The notes: generated by a model from the sequence alone, not told the origin. A stretch of 64,000 bases of DNA from Pseudomonas serbica (GCF_028823535.1 NZ_JAQIYM010000010.1:62001-126000), one strand, 5' to 3'. Counted from the stretch's first letter, positions 53,333 through 62,228 are shown. Translations and numbers: made by a program.

Positions 53333-54571
53333 ATGCCCAGCCAAGAGCCCTTGCTGTTACGTCGCCATCGCCCTTTCATCGCCTTCTGGCTGGCCCGGGT
53401 GTTTACCGCCAGCGGTTTCCAGATGCTCACCGTGGCCATCGGCTGGAACCTCTACCAACTGACCGGCAACGTGCTCGACCTGGGCCTGGTCGGGCTCGTG
53501 GAGTTCGCTCCGCGCGTGCTGTTCATGCTGCACACCGGGCATGTCGCCGATCGCTACGACCGACGCAAGGTCGCGGCCATCTGCCAGTCGCTGCAAGCGC
53601 TGATCGCCCTGTCGCTGGCCATCGGCAGCGCGACAGACCATGTCACCCGGGAAATGATCTTCATCCTCGCGTTCCTGCTCGGCGCCGCGCGCTCGTTCGA
53701 AATGCCCACCACTCAAGCCTTGCTGCCGAGCATCGTGCCCAGCGCACTGTTTCCCCGGGCCGTGGCCGCCGCGCAGTCAGCCCAGCAATCGGCGACCATC
53801 GTCGCGCCAGCCCTCGGTGGCTTGCTCTACGCCTTCGGCAGCTTCTGGGTGTATGGCCCGACGGTGATCCTGTACATCATCGCCTGCACACTGATGCTTA
53901 ACCTGCCCGCCCGGCAAACGCCCCTGAACAAGGGCAAGGCCACCCTGGACTCACTGTTGGCGGGCATCCGTTTCATCCGCAGCCGCCCGGACATTCTCGG
54001 GGCCATTTCCCTGGATCTGTTCGCTGTCCTGCTAGGGGGGGCGACGGCGTTGCTGCCAGTGTTTGCCAAGGACATTCTGCTGACCGGGCCTTGGGGGCTG
54101 GGCCTGTTGCGATCGGCACCGGCGGTGGGTGCGTTGCTGATGTCGCTGTTCCTGGCGCGCTTTGCCGTGGAGCGCAATGTCGGACGGGTGATGTTCACCG
54201 CCGTGGGTGTGTTCGGCGTGGCAACGATCGCCTTCGGCCTGTCGACCTCGTTCTGGTTTTCGTTGGCCGTGCTGGTGGTGCTGGGCGCGGCCGACATGAT
54301 CAGCATGGTGATCCGCGCATCCTTCGTGCAACTGGAAACCCCGGACGAAATGCGCGGCCGGGTGAGCGCCGTGAATGGTCTGTTCATCGGGGCCTCAAAC
54401 CAATTGGGCGAATTCGAATCCGGCCTGACCGCCCACTGGTTCGGCACCGTGCCGGCAGTGGTCATGGGCGGTATCGGCACGCTGGTGGTTACCGGGACCT
54501 GGATCAAACTGTTCCCGACCCTGGCCAACCGCGACCGGATGCATGTGCCGGTGGAAGAGGTGAAGGCTTGA
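53333..54571 (+). CDS. MFS transporter (EntS/MFS_3-like exporter)
   Basis: 412 residues, twelve predicted helices. The N-terminus (LLLRRHRPFIAFWLARVFTA) and the motif GHVADRYDRRKVAAICQSLQ between helices 2 and 3 put it in the MFS_3 group that contains the enterobactin exporter EntS. Helices 7-12 start near LDLFAVLLGGATALLPVFAK. Substrate not determinable. It is a monocistronic unit divergent from cioA across the Anr box. Confidence 0.85.
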   Translation: MPSQEPLLLRRHRPFIAFWLARVFTASGFQMLTVAIGWNLYQLTGNVLDLGLVGLVEFAPRVLFMLHTGHVADRYDRRKVAAICQSLQALIALSLAIGSATDHVTREMIFILAFLLGAARSFEMPTTQALLPSIVPSALFPRAVAAAQSAQQSATIVAPALGGLLYAFGSFWVYGPTVILYIIACTLMLNLPARQTPLNKGKATLDSLLAGIRFIRSRPDILGAISLDLFAVLLGGATALLPVFAKDILLTGPWGLGLLRSAPAVGALLMSLFLARFAVERNVGRVMFTAVGVFGVATIAFGLSTSFWFSLAVLVVLGAADMISMVIRASFVQLETPDEMRGRVSAVNGLFIGASNQLGEFESGLTAHWFGTVPAVVMGGIGTLVVTGTWIKLFPTLANRDRMHVPVEEVKA

Positions 54572-54626
54572 GGCCGCTGCCGATCACAAATTTGCCGACC
54601 AGGTGCAATACATAGTTAACGCATAG

Positions 54627-54649
54627 AGTGTAATGTATCGCCTTACACT
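54627..54649. promoter_or_regulatory. Candidate HigA operator (inverted repeat)
   Basis: AGTGTAA-N9-TTACACT, a perfect 7-base inverted repeat 6 bases before the higB ATG. It overlaps the likely promoter, as expected for antitoxin autoregulation. Confidence 0.6.
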
Positions 54650-54655
54650 TCCCCC

Positions 54656-54934
54656 ATGATCAGATCCTTTCAGCACAAAGGCCTTCGTGGCTTCTATGAA
54701 ACAGGCTCGACTCGGGGAATTCGCGCAGATCATGCGAAACGTCTGGGCCGTATGCTGCAATTCATGGATCGCGCAGCGGTACCCGGCGACCTCGACCTTC
54801 CAGGGTGGCGGTTACATCCACTCAAGGGAGAGTTGGCCGAGTACTGGTCACTGACCGTTTCCGGAAACTGGCGGATCATTTTTCGATTTACCGGATCGGA
54901 TATCGAACTGGTCGACTATCTCGATTATCACTGA
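54656..54934 (+). CDS. higB: HigB-type toxin of a type II toxin-antitoxin pair
   Basis: 92-residue RelE-superfamily mRNA interferase. The core motifs are GLRGFYETGSTRGIRADHAK, GWRLHPLKGELAEYWSLTVS and SGNWRIIFRFTGSDIELVDY, ending DYLDYH with the family His/Tyr residues. Toxin precedes antitoxin by 13 bases, the HigBA order. Both genes look intact. Confidence 0.93.
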   Translation: MIRSFQHKGLRGFYETGSTRGIRADHAKRLGRMLQFMDRAAVPGDLDLPGWRLHPLKGELAEYWSLTVSGNWRIIFRFTGSDIELVDYLDYH

Positions 54935-54947
54935 CAGGAGGCAGGAC

Positions 54948-55235
54948 ATGCCCATGCACAACCCGCCGCACCCTGGTGAAACACTGTTGATGGATGTATT
55001 GCCTGAACTGGGTATCAGCGTCGCGGAACTCGCCCGGCACCTTGGGTTTGCGCGCCCGCATCTGTCGCGGGTGCTGCATGGACATGCACCAGTCAGTCCG
55101 GATTTGGCCGTGCGTTTGGAACGCGCAGGGATCGGCAAGGCCCGCATGTGGTTAGGGGTACAGACCGATTATGATCTGTGGCAAGCGGAGCACCGTGAGC
55201 AACCGCCCATCAAACCCATCGCCGCTCACGCCTGA
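54948..55235 (+). CDS. higA: HigA-type antitoxin
   Basis: 95 residues, XRE-family HTH. The characteristic N-terminal NPPHPGETLLMDVLPELGIS is followed by the helix-turn-helix VAELARHLGFARPHLSRVLH and a C-terminal tail (DYDLWQAEHR). Binds its toxin and probably represses the operon through the inverted repeat at 54627. GACAGGAGGC sits in front of ATG. Confidence 0.94.
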   Translation: MPMHNPPHPGETLLMDVLPELGISVAELARHLGFARPHLSRVLHGHAPVSPDLAVRLERAGIGKARMWLGVQTDYDLWQAEHREQPPIKPIAAHA

Positions 55236-55241
55236 CGCCGT

Positions 55242-55793
55242 CTATACCAACAACTCCCCCGCCACCATCGCCCGCGTGGCTTTACCGCACAGCTGTTCCA
55301 CCAGCGTCAGCGCAAATGCCAAGGCGCCACCCGAGCCTTGGGCGGTGATGCAATTGCCGTCGACCACCACCGGTTGATCGACGAAGTTGCAACCCGACAG
55401 TTGATGGCTGGCCGACGGCAGGCAAGTCATGCGTCGCTGGCGCAGCACGCCGAAGGTTTGCAGTGCTACCGCGGGCGCTTCGGCGATGCCGGCGAACAGG
55501 CGGCCCGCCGCGGCCTGGTCCTTGACCAGTTGTTGCAGGGGTTGGTGGGCGGTCAGATGTTGCGTCCCTACGGCACCGCCAGGCAGGACGATCAGATCGA
55601 ATGGCTGGGCCAGCAAATCCACCAGCATCGCATCGCACGTCAAGCGCGTGCCTCGGGCACAGGTGAGCATGCGCCGCCCCTCGATGCTGGCGACCACCAC
55701 CTCGACCTTGGCACGGCGCAATACATCGATCAAAGTCACAGTCTGCAGGTCATCGGCGCCCTCAGCGAGGGTAATCAAAGCTCGAAAGGTCAT
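55242..55793 (-). CDS. DJ-1/YajL family protein lacking the nucleophilic cysteine
   Basis: 183 residues with the YajL/DJ-1 fold: MTFRALITLAEGADDLQTVT, IDVLRRAKVEVVVASIEG, FDLIVLPGGAVGTQHL and the Glu near residue 14. At the nucleophile elbow, where the family has AAICAAP, this protein has AGIAEAPAVAL, so the reactive cysteine is alanine. The rest of the fold is intact, with no frameshift. It may be a non-catalytic paralogue. Convergent with higA (6-base gap). Confidence 0.85.
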   Translation of the reverse strand: MTFRALITLAEGADDLQTVTLIDVLRRAKVEVVVASIEGRRMLTCARGTRLTCDAMLVDLLAQPFDLIVLPGGAVGTQHLTAHQPLQQLVKDQAAAGRLFAGIAEAPAVALQTFGVLRQRRMTCLPSASHQLSGCNFVDQPVVVDGNCITAQGSGGALAFALTLVEQLCGKATRAMVAGELLV

Positions 55794-55861
55794 GGGAACA
55801 ATCCACGGAATGGTTCCTAAAGCGTAGTCAGCTTTCCTGAGGCTTGTTCGAGCCCCTGTCG

Positions 55862-56311
55862 TTACTTGATGTAAAGCTGGGTCGACATCGTGTTGCCCGG
55901 TGCGTTGATCGAAGTGTTGCTGAAGGTGAACGTACCCTCCTGCTTACCCGCCAGATTGAAAATGTACAGGTTGCCGACGACCTTGGTCCTTTGCGCGCAA
56001 TCGGTCAGGTTGCCGTTCTCATAAGCGCACACCGGCGTGCGGGTGCCGTCCACTTCGAAGCCATCGAGCGTGACATGGGGCTGGCTGCGGCCGTAGCCCA
56101 CTTCCAGCACATAGATCCTGATGTTCGGGCCCGCGTGGTCGCAGCGGGTCTGAGCCTGTCCTTCCGCAATCGTCTCAAAACCACAGCCTGGCGATTCGAC
56201 CTTGAGCACTTTTACCTGGGTCAATGGGGGGGCCGATGCCGCTGAAGCGGATTGTGCCGCCAGCGCCAACGCCATCAAGACACCGGACATGATCGTCAGC
56301 CACTTTTTCAT
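55862..56311 (-). CDS. Secreted protein, DUF4879/YolA-like
   Basis: 149 residues. Signal peptide MKKWLTIMSGVLMALALAAQ...SASA|ASAPP. The mature protein has conserved-looking blocks LTQVKVLKVESPGCGFETIA, GPNIRIYVLEVGYGRSQPHV, TPVCAYENGNLTDCAQR and NTSINAPGNTMSTQLYIK, with four cysteines. I place it in the DUF4879 group from memory; function unknown. I chose ATG 56311 for the signal peptide. Confidence 0.7.
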   Translation of the reverse strand: MKKWLTIMSGVLMALALAAQSASAASAPPLTQVKVLKVESPGCGFETIAEGQAQTRCDHAGPNIRIYVLEVGYGRSQPHVTLDGFEVDGTRTPVCAYENGNLTDCAQRTKVVGNLYIFNLAGKQEGTFTFSNTSINAPGNTMSTQLYIK

Positions 56312-56532
56312 CCAAATTGCCACCGCAAAAAACCAGCGCGCAGTATGGCTGGTTTGGACTGAACACAAAACATCGACGACGATCACCGCCATAAGCAGCC
56401 ATAACCCCACGCTGCTGGTATGATGCGCGGCTTTTTCCGGCCCACAGTAATTTCCCAGGCGCGTTCAGCGGTCTGTGCTTTGCTGTTGAGGTCGATACAT
56501 TCACGGCGCCGGGCGCGCCACGGGGAGCAGAC

Positions 56533-57828
56533 ATGCTGGAAAGGCTGTTTCAACTCAAGGCACACAACACCAACGTGCGGACCGAGATTCTGGCGGGCGT
56601 CACGACTTTCTTGGCCATGGCCTACATTCTGTTCGTCAACCCGAGCATCCTCGGCGAGACCGGCATGGACAAGGGCGCGGTGTTCGTCGCCACCTGCCTG
56701 GCGGCGGCCATCGGCTCAACCACCATGGGCCTGATCGCCAACTACCCGATCGCGCTTGCGCCGGGCATGGGCCTGAACGCCTTCTTCACCTACACCGTGG
56801 TCCTGCACATGGGCCATACCTGGCAAGTGGCGCTGGGTGCGGTATTCATCTCGGCGGTGTGTTTCTTCCTGCTGTCGATCTTCCGCATCCGGGAATGGAT
56901 CATCAACAGTATTCCGCTGCCGCTGCGCTCGGCGATTGCCGCCGGTATCGGTCTGTTCCTGGCGCTGATCGCCCTGCACAACGCCGGTATCGTGGTCAGC
57001 AACCCGGCGACCATGGTCGGCCTCGGTGACCTCAAGCAACCGGCACCGATCCTCGCCACCCTCGGTTTTGCCCTGATCGTCGCCCTGGAAGCCCTCGCCG
57101 TGCGTGGTGCGGTGCTGATCGGCATTCTGGTGGTGACCATCGCTTCCATCGTCATGGGCTTCACCCCGTTCGGTGGCGTGGTGTCGATGCCACCATCGCT
57201 GGCCCCGACCTTCCTGCAACTGGACATCAAGGGCGCACTGGACATCGGTCTGGTCAGCGTGATCTTCGCTTTCCTGTTCGTCGACCTGTTCGACAATTCC
57301 GGCACCCTGATCGGCGTCGCCAAGCGCGCCGGCTTGATGGGCAAGGACGGTCACATGCCAAAAATGGGCCGTGCGCTGATCGCCGACAGTACCGCCGCAA
57401 TGGCCGGCTCCCTGTTGGGCACCTCGACCACGACCAGCTACATCGAATCCGCCGCAGGCGTGAGTGCGGGCGGCCGTACCGGCCTGACCGCTGTCGTCGT
57501 GGCGATCCTGTTCCTGTTGGCGCTGTTCTTCTCGCCGCTGGCCGCCAGTGTTCCCGCGTTCGCCACGGCCCCGGCACTGCTGTTCGTCGCCGTGCTGATG
57601 ACATCCGGCCTGGCCGAAATAGACTGGGACGACATCACCGTCGCCGCACCGGTGGTAATCACCGCGCTGGCCATGCCGTTCACTTATTCCATCGCCAATG
57701 GCATCGCCTTCGGTTTCATTGCCTGGACCGCCATCAAGCTGATGTCCGGTCGTGGCCGTGAGCTGAACCCGGCGCTGGTGATCCTGTCGATTCTGTTCGT
57801 GATCAAGCTCGGTTGGTTCAACGCATGA
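56533..57828 (+). CDS. Purine permease, NCS2/AzgA (adenine/hypoxanthine/guanine) type
   Basis: Inner-membrane nucleobase:proton symporter. 431 residues, about 14 helices. AzgA motifs: NTNVRTEILAGVTTFLAMAY, NYPIALAPGMGLNAFFTYTV, FVDLFDNSGTLIGVAKRAG and GTSTTTSYIESAAGVSAGGR. GGGAGCAG precedes ATG. Its stop overlaps the trmA start as ATGA, so the two are co-translated, an arrangement conserved in Pseudomonas. Confidence 0.92.
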   Translation: MLERLFQLKAHNTNVRTEILAGVTTFLAMAYILFVNPSILGETGMDKGAVFVATCLAAAIGSTTMGLIANYPIALAPGMGLNAFFTYTVVLHMGHTWQVALGAVFISAVCFFLLSIFRIREWIINSIPLPLRSAIAAGIGLFLALIALHNAGIVVSNPATMVGLGDLKQPAPILATLGFALIVALEALAVRGAVLIGILVVTIASIVMGFTPFGGVVSMPPSLAPTFLQLDIKGALDIGLVSVIFAFLFVDLFDNSGTLIGVAKRAGLMGKDGHMPKMGRALIADSTAAMAGSLLGTSTTTSYIESAAGVSAGGRTGLTAVVVAILFLLALFFSPLAASVPAFATAPALLFVAVLMTSGLAEIDWDDITVAAPVVITALAMPFTYSIANGIAFGFIAWTAIKLMSGRGRELNPALVILSILFVIKLGWFNA

Positions 57829-58904
57829 CTTTTGATTCCCAGGCCTACACCGTCCAGCTCGAAGACAAGGTCACGCGCCTGCGCGACCTGCTGGCGCCGT
57901 TCGACGCACCCGAGCCGGTGGTCTTCGACTCGCCGCTGCAGAACTTCCGCCTGCGTGCCGAATTCCGCCTGTGGCGCGAAGCCGGTGAGCGCCACTACGC
58001 GATGTTTTCCCAGGAAGACAAACGCACGCCGATCCTGATCGAAGAATTCCCGATCGCCAGCCTGCGCATCAATCAGTTGATGCCGCAGCTCAAGGCCGCC
58101 TGGCAAGCCAGTGCGCCCCTGAGTCACAAGCTGTTCCAGGTGGAGTTCCTGACCACCCTGGCCGGCGATGCGATGATCACCTTGTGTTATCACCGCCCGC
58201 TGGACGAGCATTGGCATGCAGCGGCGAGCAAACTGGCGGCCGACCTGAACGTCAGCATCATCGGCCGCTCCAAGGGCAAGCGCGAAGTCATCGGTCACGA
58301 TTATGTGGTCGAGAAACTGGAAGTTGGCGGCCGCACGTTCAGCTATCGCCAGCCTGAAGGCGCATTCACCCAGCCTAACGGCACCGTGAACCAGAAGATG
58401 CTCAACTGGGCATACGATGCGCTTGGTGATCGCTCCGACGATTTGCTGGAGTTGTACTGCGGCAACGGCAACTTCACCCTGCCGCTTGCGACCCGCGTGC
58501 GCAAAGTGCTGGCCACCGAAATCAGCAAGACCTCGGTTAACGCGGCTTTGAGCAACCTCAGCGAAAACGCCGTGGATAACGTCACGCTGGTGCGCTTGTC
58601 CGCCGAAGAACTGACCGAAGCCTTGAACGAAGTGCGCCCGTTCCGTCGCCTGCAGGGCATCGACCTGAAAAGCTACGAATTCGGCAGCGTCTTCGTCGAC
58701 CCGCCCCGCGCCGGCATGGACCCGGATACCTGCGAGTTGACCCGCCGCTTCGACAACATCCTCTACATTTCCTGCAACCCGCAAACCCTGGCGGCCAACA
58801 TTGCCCAGCTGCACGACACCCACCACATCACCCAATGCGCGATGTTCGACCAGTTCCCGTGGACGCATCACATGGAATCCGGGGTGTTGTTGACCCGCCG
58901 GTGA
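57825..58904 (+). CDS. trmA: tRNA (uracil-5-)-methyltransferase TrmA
   Basis: Makes m5U54 (ribothymidine) in the T-loop of tRNA with SAM. 359 residues from ATG 57825 (MTFDSQAYTVQLEDKVTRLR). SAM site LLELYCGNGNFTLPLATR, catalytic DPPRAGMDPDT, and the nucleophile Cys317 in YISCNPQTLAAN. No [4Fe-4S] cysteines, unlike RlmD. ATG overlaps the permease stop. Confidence 0.97.
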   Translation: MTFDSQAYTVQLEDKVTRLRDLLAPFDAPEPVVFDSPLQNFRLRAEFRLWREAGERHYAMFSQEDKRTPILIEEFPIASLRINQLMPQLKAAWQASAPLSHKLFQVEFLTTLAGDAMITLCYHRPLDEHWHAAASKLAADLNVSIIGRSKGKREVIGHDYVVEKLEVGGRTFSYRQPEGAFTQPNGTVNQKMLNWAYDALGDRSDDLLELYCGNGNFTLPLATRVRKVLATEISKTSVNAALSNLSENAVDNVTLVRLSAEELTEALNEVRPFRRLQGIDLKSYEFGSVFVDPPRAGMDPDTCELTRRFDNILYISCNPQTLAANIAQLHDTHHITQCAMFDQFPWTHHMESGVLLTRR

Positions 58905-58926
58905 TTGCAGAGGGCACAAACAAATC

Positions 58927-58950
58927 AGCCGTCATCACGACGGCTTTTTT
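58927..58950 (+). terminator. Rho-independent terminator of trmA
   Basis: AGCCGTC / GACGGCT stem with a small loop and six T residues, 22 bases after the stop. Confidence 0.9.
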
Positions 58951-59137
58951 GTGGGCGTTGGCAGCGCTGCCGAGCCGTCGCAAGGACGGCTGTCTTGCAA
59001 GGAGGCCTGCCGCATGCCGGCGGCCAAAGGCAGGCTGCTTCCCCGCTCGCTCGAAAAGTAAGGCTGACGGTATCTGTGTGCGGGCATTTGATAAATACTG
59101 ACTTACAGACTTCATTTGATCCCCGGTGTAATCAATC

Positions 59138-60049
59138 ATGCAGCGACAATTCGACGATCTTCAACTGGGCAGTATCGAACTGTTTTGCCTGGCCGCCGAA
59201 GCCGGCAGCTTCACTGCCGCCGCGCTGGTGGCGGGCGTCACTCCAGCCGCGGTGAGCCGCTCGGTGTCGCGCATGGAAGAACGTCTCGGCGTGCGCCTGT
59301 TTGCGCGCACCACCCGCAGCGTCAAGCTGACCGACAGCGGTCGGCGCTATTACGAAGAATGCCGCCAGGCACTGGCGCAATTGGTGGAAGCCCAGCGCGA
59401 GGTCATGGGCCAGCAACAGGTGCCTTCAGGAACCCTGCGCATCAGCATTCCCACCACTTATGCCCATCACCGCATCCTGCCGTTGCTGCCGGCCTTTCGC
59501 GCGCGTTTTCCGGCGGTTAAGGTCGAGTCGCATATCAGTAACCGCAACATCGATTTCGTCGGTGAAGGTTATGACATGGCCATCCGCGTGCGCGCCATTC
59601 CGGATTCCGGCCTGATCGCCCGGCAACTGGAAGACGCTGCGCTGGTAATGGTTGCCAGCCCCGACTACCTCAAGCGGGCCGGCACACCTCAGACCCTCGA
59701 CGACCTGCAACAGCACGAATGCATTCAGTACGAACTGCCCAGCAGTGGCCGCCGCATTGCCTGGTTGTTCAACGACAATGGCGTGCAGTGCGAAATTCTC
59801 GCCGAGGGCAATTTCAGCTGCTCCGACGACGTATTGGGTGGCGTGACCCTGGCGAAACACGGTGCAGGGTTGTTCCAGACCTATCGATTCATCGTCGAGA
59901 AGGAACTGGCCGAAGGCTCGCTGGTGGAAGTGCTCAAGCCTTATGGGGGACGCTCGCGACCGTTCACTCTTCTCTATCCGCAAAGTCGTCACATGCCCCT
60001 GCGATTGCGGGCGTTTATCGACTTCCTGGTGGAGCAGTTGCCGCGCTGA
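59138..60049 (+). CDS. LysR family transcriptional regulator
   Basis: 303 residues. N-terminal HTH ELFCLAAEAGSFTAAALVAG and VSRSVSRMEERLGVRLFART, then the periplasmic-binding-like effector domain (GTLRISIPTTYAHHRILPLL). It belongs to the CrgA-like group that often controls oxidoreductases or aromatic metabolism. No divergent partner gene; the trmA gene ends toward it. It could control the downstream aroQ genes, but a 137-base gap and a TetR regulator in the cluster make this uncertain. Confidence 0.88.
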   Translation: MQRQFDDLQLGSIELFCLAAEAGSFTAAALVAGVTPAAVSRSVSRMEERLGVRLFARTTRSVKLTDSGRRYYEECRQALAQLVEAQREVMGQQQVPSGTLRISIPTTYAHHRILPLLPAFRARFPAVKVESHISNRNIDFVGEGYDMAIRVRAIPDSGLIARQLEDAALVMVASPDYLKRAGTPQTLDDLQQHECIQYELPSSGRRIAWLFNDNGVQCEILAEGNFSCSDDVLGGVTLAKHGAGLFQTYRFIVEKELAEGSLVEVLKPYGGRSRPFTLLYPQSRHMPLRLRAFIDFLVEQLPR

Positions 60050-60186
60050 AACGAAACCGTCCGATCACCGCACACAAACGGACCGTAAGCGGGCGGCACA
60101 ATTGACCAAATTAACTATCCGGTACATTTTATCTCCACAGGCTGAAACCTCGGCCAACGCCAAAAATAATAAGTGGAGAAACCTTG

Positions 60187-60633
60187 ATGCCCCCTATCAT
60201 TCTGGTGCTCAACGGCCCGAATCTGAACCTGCTTGGCACCCGTGAACCGGCGACCTACGGCCACGAAACCCTGGCTGATATTTCCGCCATGTGCGGTCGT
60301 GCCGGTGAAGAGTTCGGCCTGGCGGTGGAGTTTCGCCAGACCAACCATGAAGGCGAACTGCTCGACTGGATCCATGCAGCCCGCGGCCGCTGTGCCGGGA
60401 TCGTGATCAACCCGGCCGCCTGGACGCACACCTCGGTGGCAATCCGCGATGCGCTGGTCGCCAGCGAACTGCCGGTGATCGAAGTACACCTGTCCAACGT
60501 CCATGCCCGTGAAGCGTTTCGGCATCACTCCTTCGTCTCGGCCATTGCCACTGCGGTGATGGCGGGCTTTGGCAGCCATGGCTATCGCCTGGCACTGGAA
60601 CATTTCGGTCAACGTCTGAAGGGGTGCGCGTGA
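60187..60633 (+). CDS. aroQ: Type II 3-dehydroquinate dehydratase (AroQ/QuiB), catabolic copy
   Basis: Dehydrates 3-dehydroquinate to 3-dehydroshikimate. 148 residues from ATG 60187. Type II motifs: VLNGPNLNLLGTREPATYG (catalytic Tyr in TYGHETL), NHEGELLDWIHAA, NPAAWTHTSVAIRDAL and EVHLSNVHAREAFRHHS. It sits in a quinate/shikimate catabolic cluster, so it is probably the degradative paralogue (AroQ2-like). Overlaps the next gene by one base. A TTGACC-like -35 lies near 60101. Confidence 0.93.
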   Translation: MPPIILVLNGPNLNLLGTREPATYGHETLADISAMCGRAGEEFGLAVEFRQTNHEGELLDWIHAARGRCAGIVINPAAWTHTSVAIRDALVASELPVIEVHLSNVHAREAFRHHSFVSAIATAVMAGFGSHGYRLALEHFGQRLKGCA

Positions 60634-61487
60634 TGAGCAAGAATCAAACGGTACTGGCCGGCCTGATCGGCGCCGGCATCCAGGCTTCACGCACGCCTGC
60701 CCTGCACGAGCATGAAGGCGATGCCCAGGATTTGCGTTATCTGTATCGCCTGATCGATCTCGATCAACTGCAACTCGACAGCAACGCCCTGCCCGAACTG
60801 CTGCTGGCAGCCGAGCGAATGAACTTCACCGGCCTCAACATCACCTTTCCGTGCAAGCAGGCGATCATCCCGCTGCTCGACGAATTGTCGCCAGAAGCCC
60901 GCGGCATTGGCGCGGTCAACACCGTGGTGCTGAAGGACGGCAAACGCATCGGCCACAACACCGATTGCCTGGGATTTGCCGAGGGCTTTCGACGTGGTTT
61001 GCAGGGCGTTGCCGTTGAGCGCGTGGTGCAAATGGGTGCCGGTGGCGCCGGTGCGGCGGTGGCTCACGCGTTATTGAGCGAAGGCGTACGGCAACTGAGC
61101 ATTTTCGATGTGGAAATCAGCCGCGCCCAGAGCCTGGCGGACAATCTCAATCAACATTTCGGCAGTCACCGCGCGGTGGCCGGCCTCGATCTGGCATTGA
61201 CCCTGGCCGAGGCGGATGGCCTGGTCAATACCACGCCCATGGGCATGAAAAAACTGCCCGGCATGCCGGTGCCGGTCGAGTTGCTTCGAGCCGAGCTGTG
61301 GGTGGCGGAGATCGTTTACTTCCCGCTGGAAACCGAACTGCTGCGCAATGCCCGCGCGCTGGGATGCCGGACGCTCGATGGCGGCAACATGGCGGTGTTC
61401 CAGGCGGTGAAGGCGTTCGAATTGTTCAGCGGCGTGGTGCCGGATGCCAAGCGAATGCTTGAGCACTTCCAAAGCATGAATACTTGA
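60633..61487 (+). CDS. Quinate/shikimate dehydrogenase (AroE family, probably NAD-dependent)
   Basis: 284 residues. Substrate domain: GAGIQASRTPALHEHEG (Ser-x-Thr-Pro, in contrast to the Ser-x-Ser of biosynthetic AroE), NITFPCKQAIIPLLDELS (catalytic Lys) and GAVNTVV...IGHNTDCLGF (catalytic Asp). The nucleotide fold is MGAGGAGAAVAHALL followed by FDVEISRAQSLA; an Asp where NADPH-specific enzymes have the NRT motif favours NAD. The overall pattern resembles corynebacterial quinate/shikimate dehydrogenase (QsuD). It would oxidise quinate to 3-dehydroquinate and shikimate to dehydroshikimate. Starts within the aroQ stop codon. Confidence 0.88.
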   Translation: MSKNQTVLAGLIGAGIQASRTPALHEHEGDAQDLRYLYRLIDLDQLQLDSNALPELLLAAERMNFTGLNITFPCKQAIIPLLDELSPEARGIGAVNTVVLKDGKRIGHNTDCLGFAEGFRRGLQGVAVERVVQMGAGGAGAAVAHALLSEGVRQLSIFDVEISRAQSLADNLNQHFGSHRAVAGLDLALTLAEADGLVNTTPMGMKKLPGMPVPVELLRAELWVAEIVYFPLETELLRNARALGCRTLDGGNMAVFQAVKAFELFSGVVPDAKRMLEHFQSMNT

Positions 61488-61498
61488 TGCGACTTATT

Positions 61499-61525
61499 GG
61501 AGCCGGCCGGCTGGCTGGCTCCTAC
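61499..61525. repeat. GC-rich hairpin, possible REP remnant or terminator
   Basis: GGAGCCGGCC ... GGCTCC with CTACA following, between the convergent dehydrogenase and TetR genes. It resembles half of a GTAGGAGC REP and lacks a strong T run, so its terminator role is uncertain. Confidence 0.5.
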
Positions 61526-61547
61526 AAAGGCAATTCACACAGCTGGA

Positions 61548-62228
61548 TTATGCCTGCAGGTATCGCAAGACCGACTCGCAAATCATCTCCCGATGACGCT
61601 GCTTGATGCTTTCATCCGGCAAGTCGATCTGAAAGATTTCGCCGAAGGTGTGGCGGTTCGACACGCGATAGAAGCAGAACGAACTGATCAGCAAATGCAC
61701 ATCCAGCGGGTCAAGGCCGGTACGGAACAAACCTTGCTCGGCACCGCGACGCAGGATCTCGCCCAGTGAATCGAGAATGGTGTTGTTCATGGCCTTGATC
61801 GCATCGGAGCGTTTCACGTATTCGGCGTTGTGAATGTTCTCGATGCTGACGATGCGCACGAAATCGACGTTGCGGTCATGGTGATCGAAGGTGAACTCCA
61901 CCAGCCGCCGAATCGCCTCGACGGGCGGCAGTTCAGCCAGGTGCAGCCGGTTTTCGGTATTGCGGATATCGCCGTAGAGCTTCTCCAGCACCTCGACGTA
62001 GAGCTGTTCCTTACTGCCGAAGTAGTAATAGATCATGCGCTTGGACGTGTGGATGCGCTCGGCGATGGCATCGACGCGAGCCCCGGAAAGCCCTTGCTGA
62101 ACGAACTCGACAATTGCCTCCTGCAGGATGTTCTCGCGGGTTTTTTCCGGATTGTTCTTGCGACTCTTGCGCGGTTCGGCAGCCGGTTGATCGGGTGCTG
62201 CTGCGGAGAGTTCTGAAGTCATTGTCAT
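61548..62228 (-). CDS. TetR family regulator of the quinate/shikimate cluster
   Basis: 226 residues with a charged N-terminal extension (PRKSRKNNPEKTRENIL). TetR HTH: ARVDAIAERIHTSKRMIYYY and FGSKEQLYVEVLEKLY. The C-terminal ligand domain includes SFCFYRVSNRHTFGEIF. It lies 102 bases downstream of quiC on the same strand and convergent with the dehydrogenase, so it probably represses these genes in the absence of quinate/dehydroshikimate; effector is inferred. The counterpart in P. aeruginosa is PA0243 by synteny. Confidence 0.88.
   Translation of the reverse strand: MTMTSELSAAAPDQPAAEPRKSRKNNPEKTRENILQEAIVEFVQQGLSGARVDAIAERIHTSKRMIYYYFGSKEQLYVEVLEKLYGDIRNTENRLHLAELPPVEAIRRLVEFTFDHHDRNVDFVRIVSIENIHNAEYVKRSDAIKAMNNTILDSLGEILRRGAEQGLFRTGLDPLDVHLLISSFCFYRVSNRHTFGEIFQIDLPDESIKQRHREMICESVLRYLQA

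Noticed and set aside
56312..56532. A purine riboswitch in front of the purine permease
   Set aside because: I could not find the conserved three-way junction core; the sequence is also within the reverse reading region of the secreted protein gene leader.
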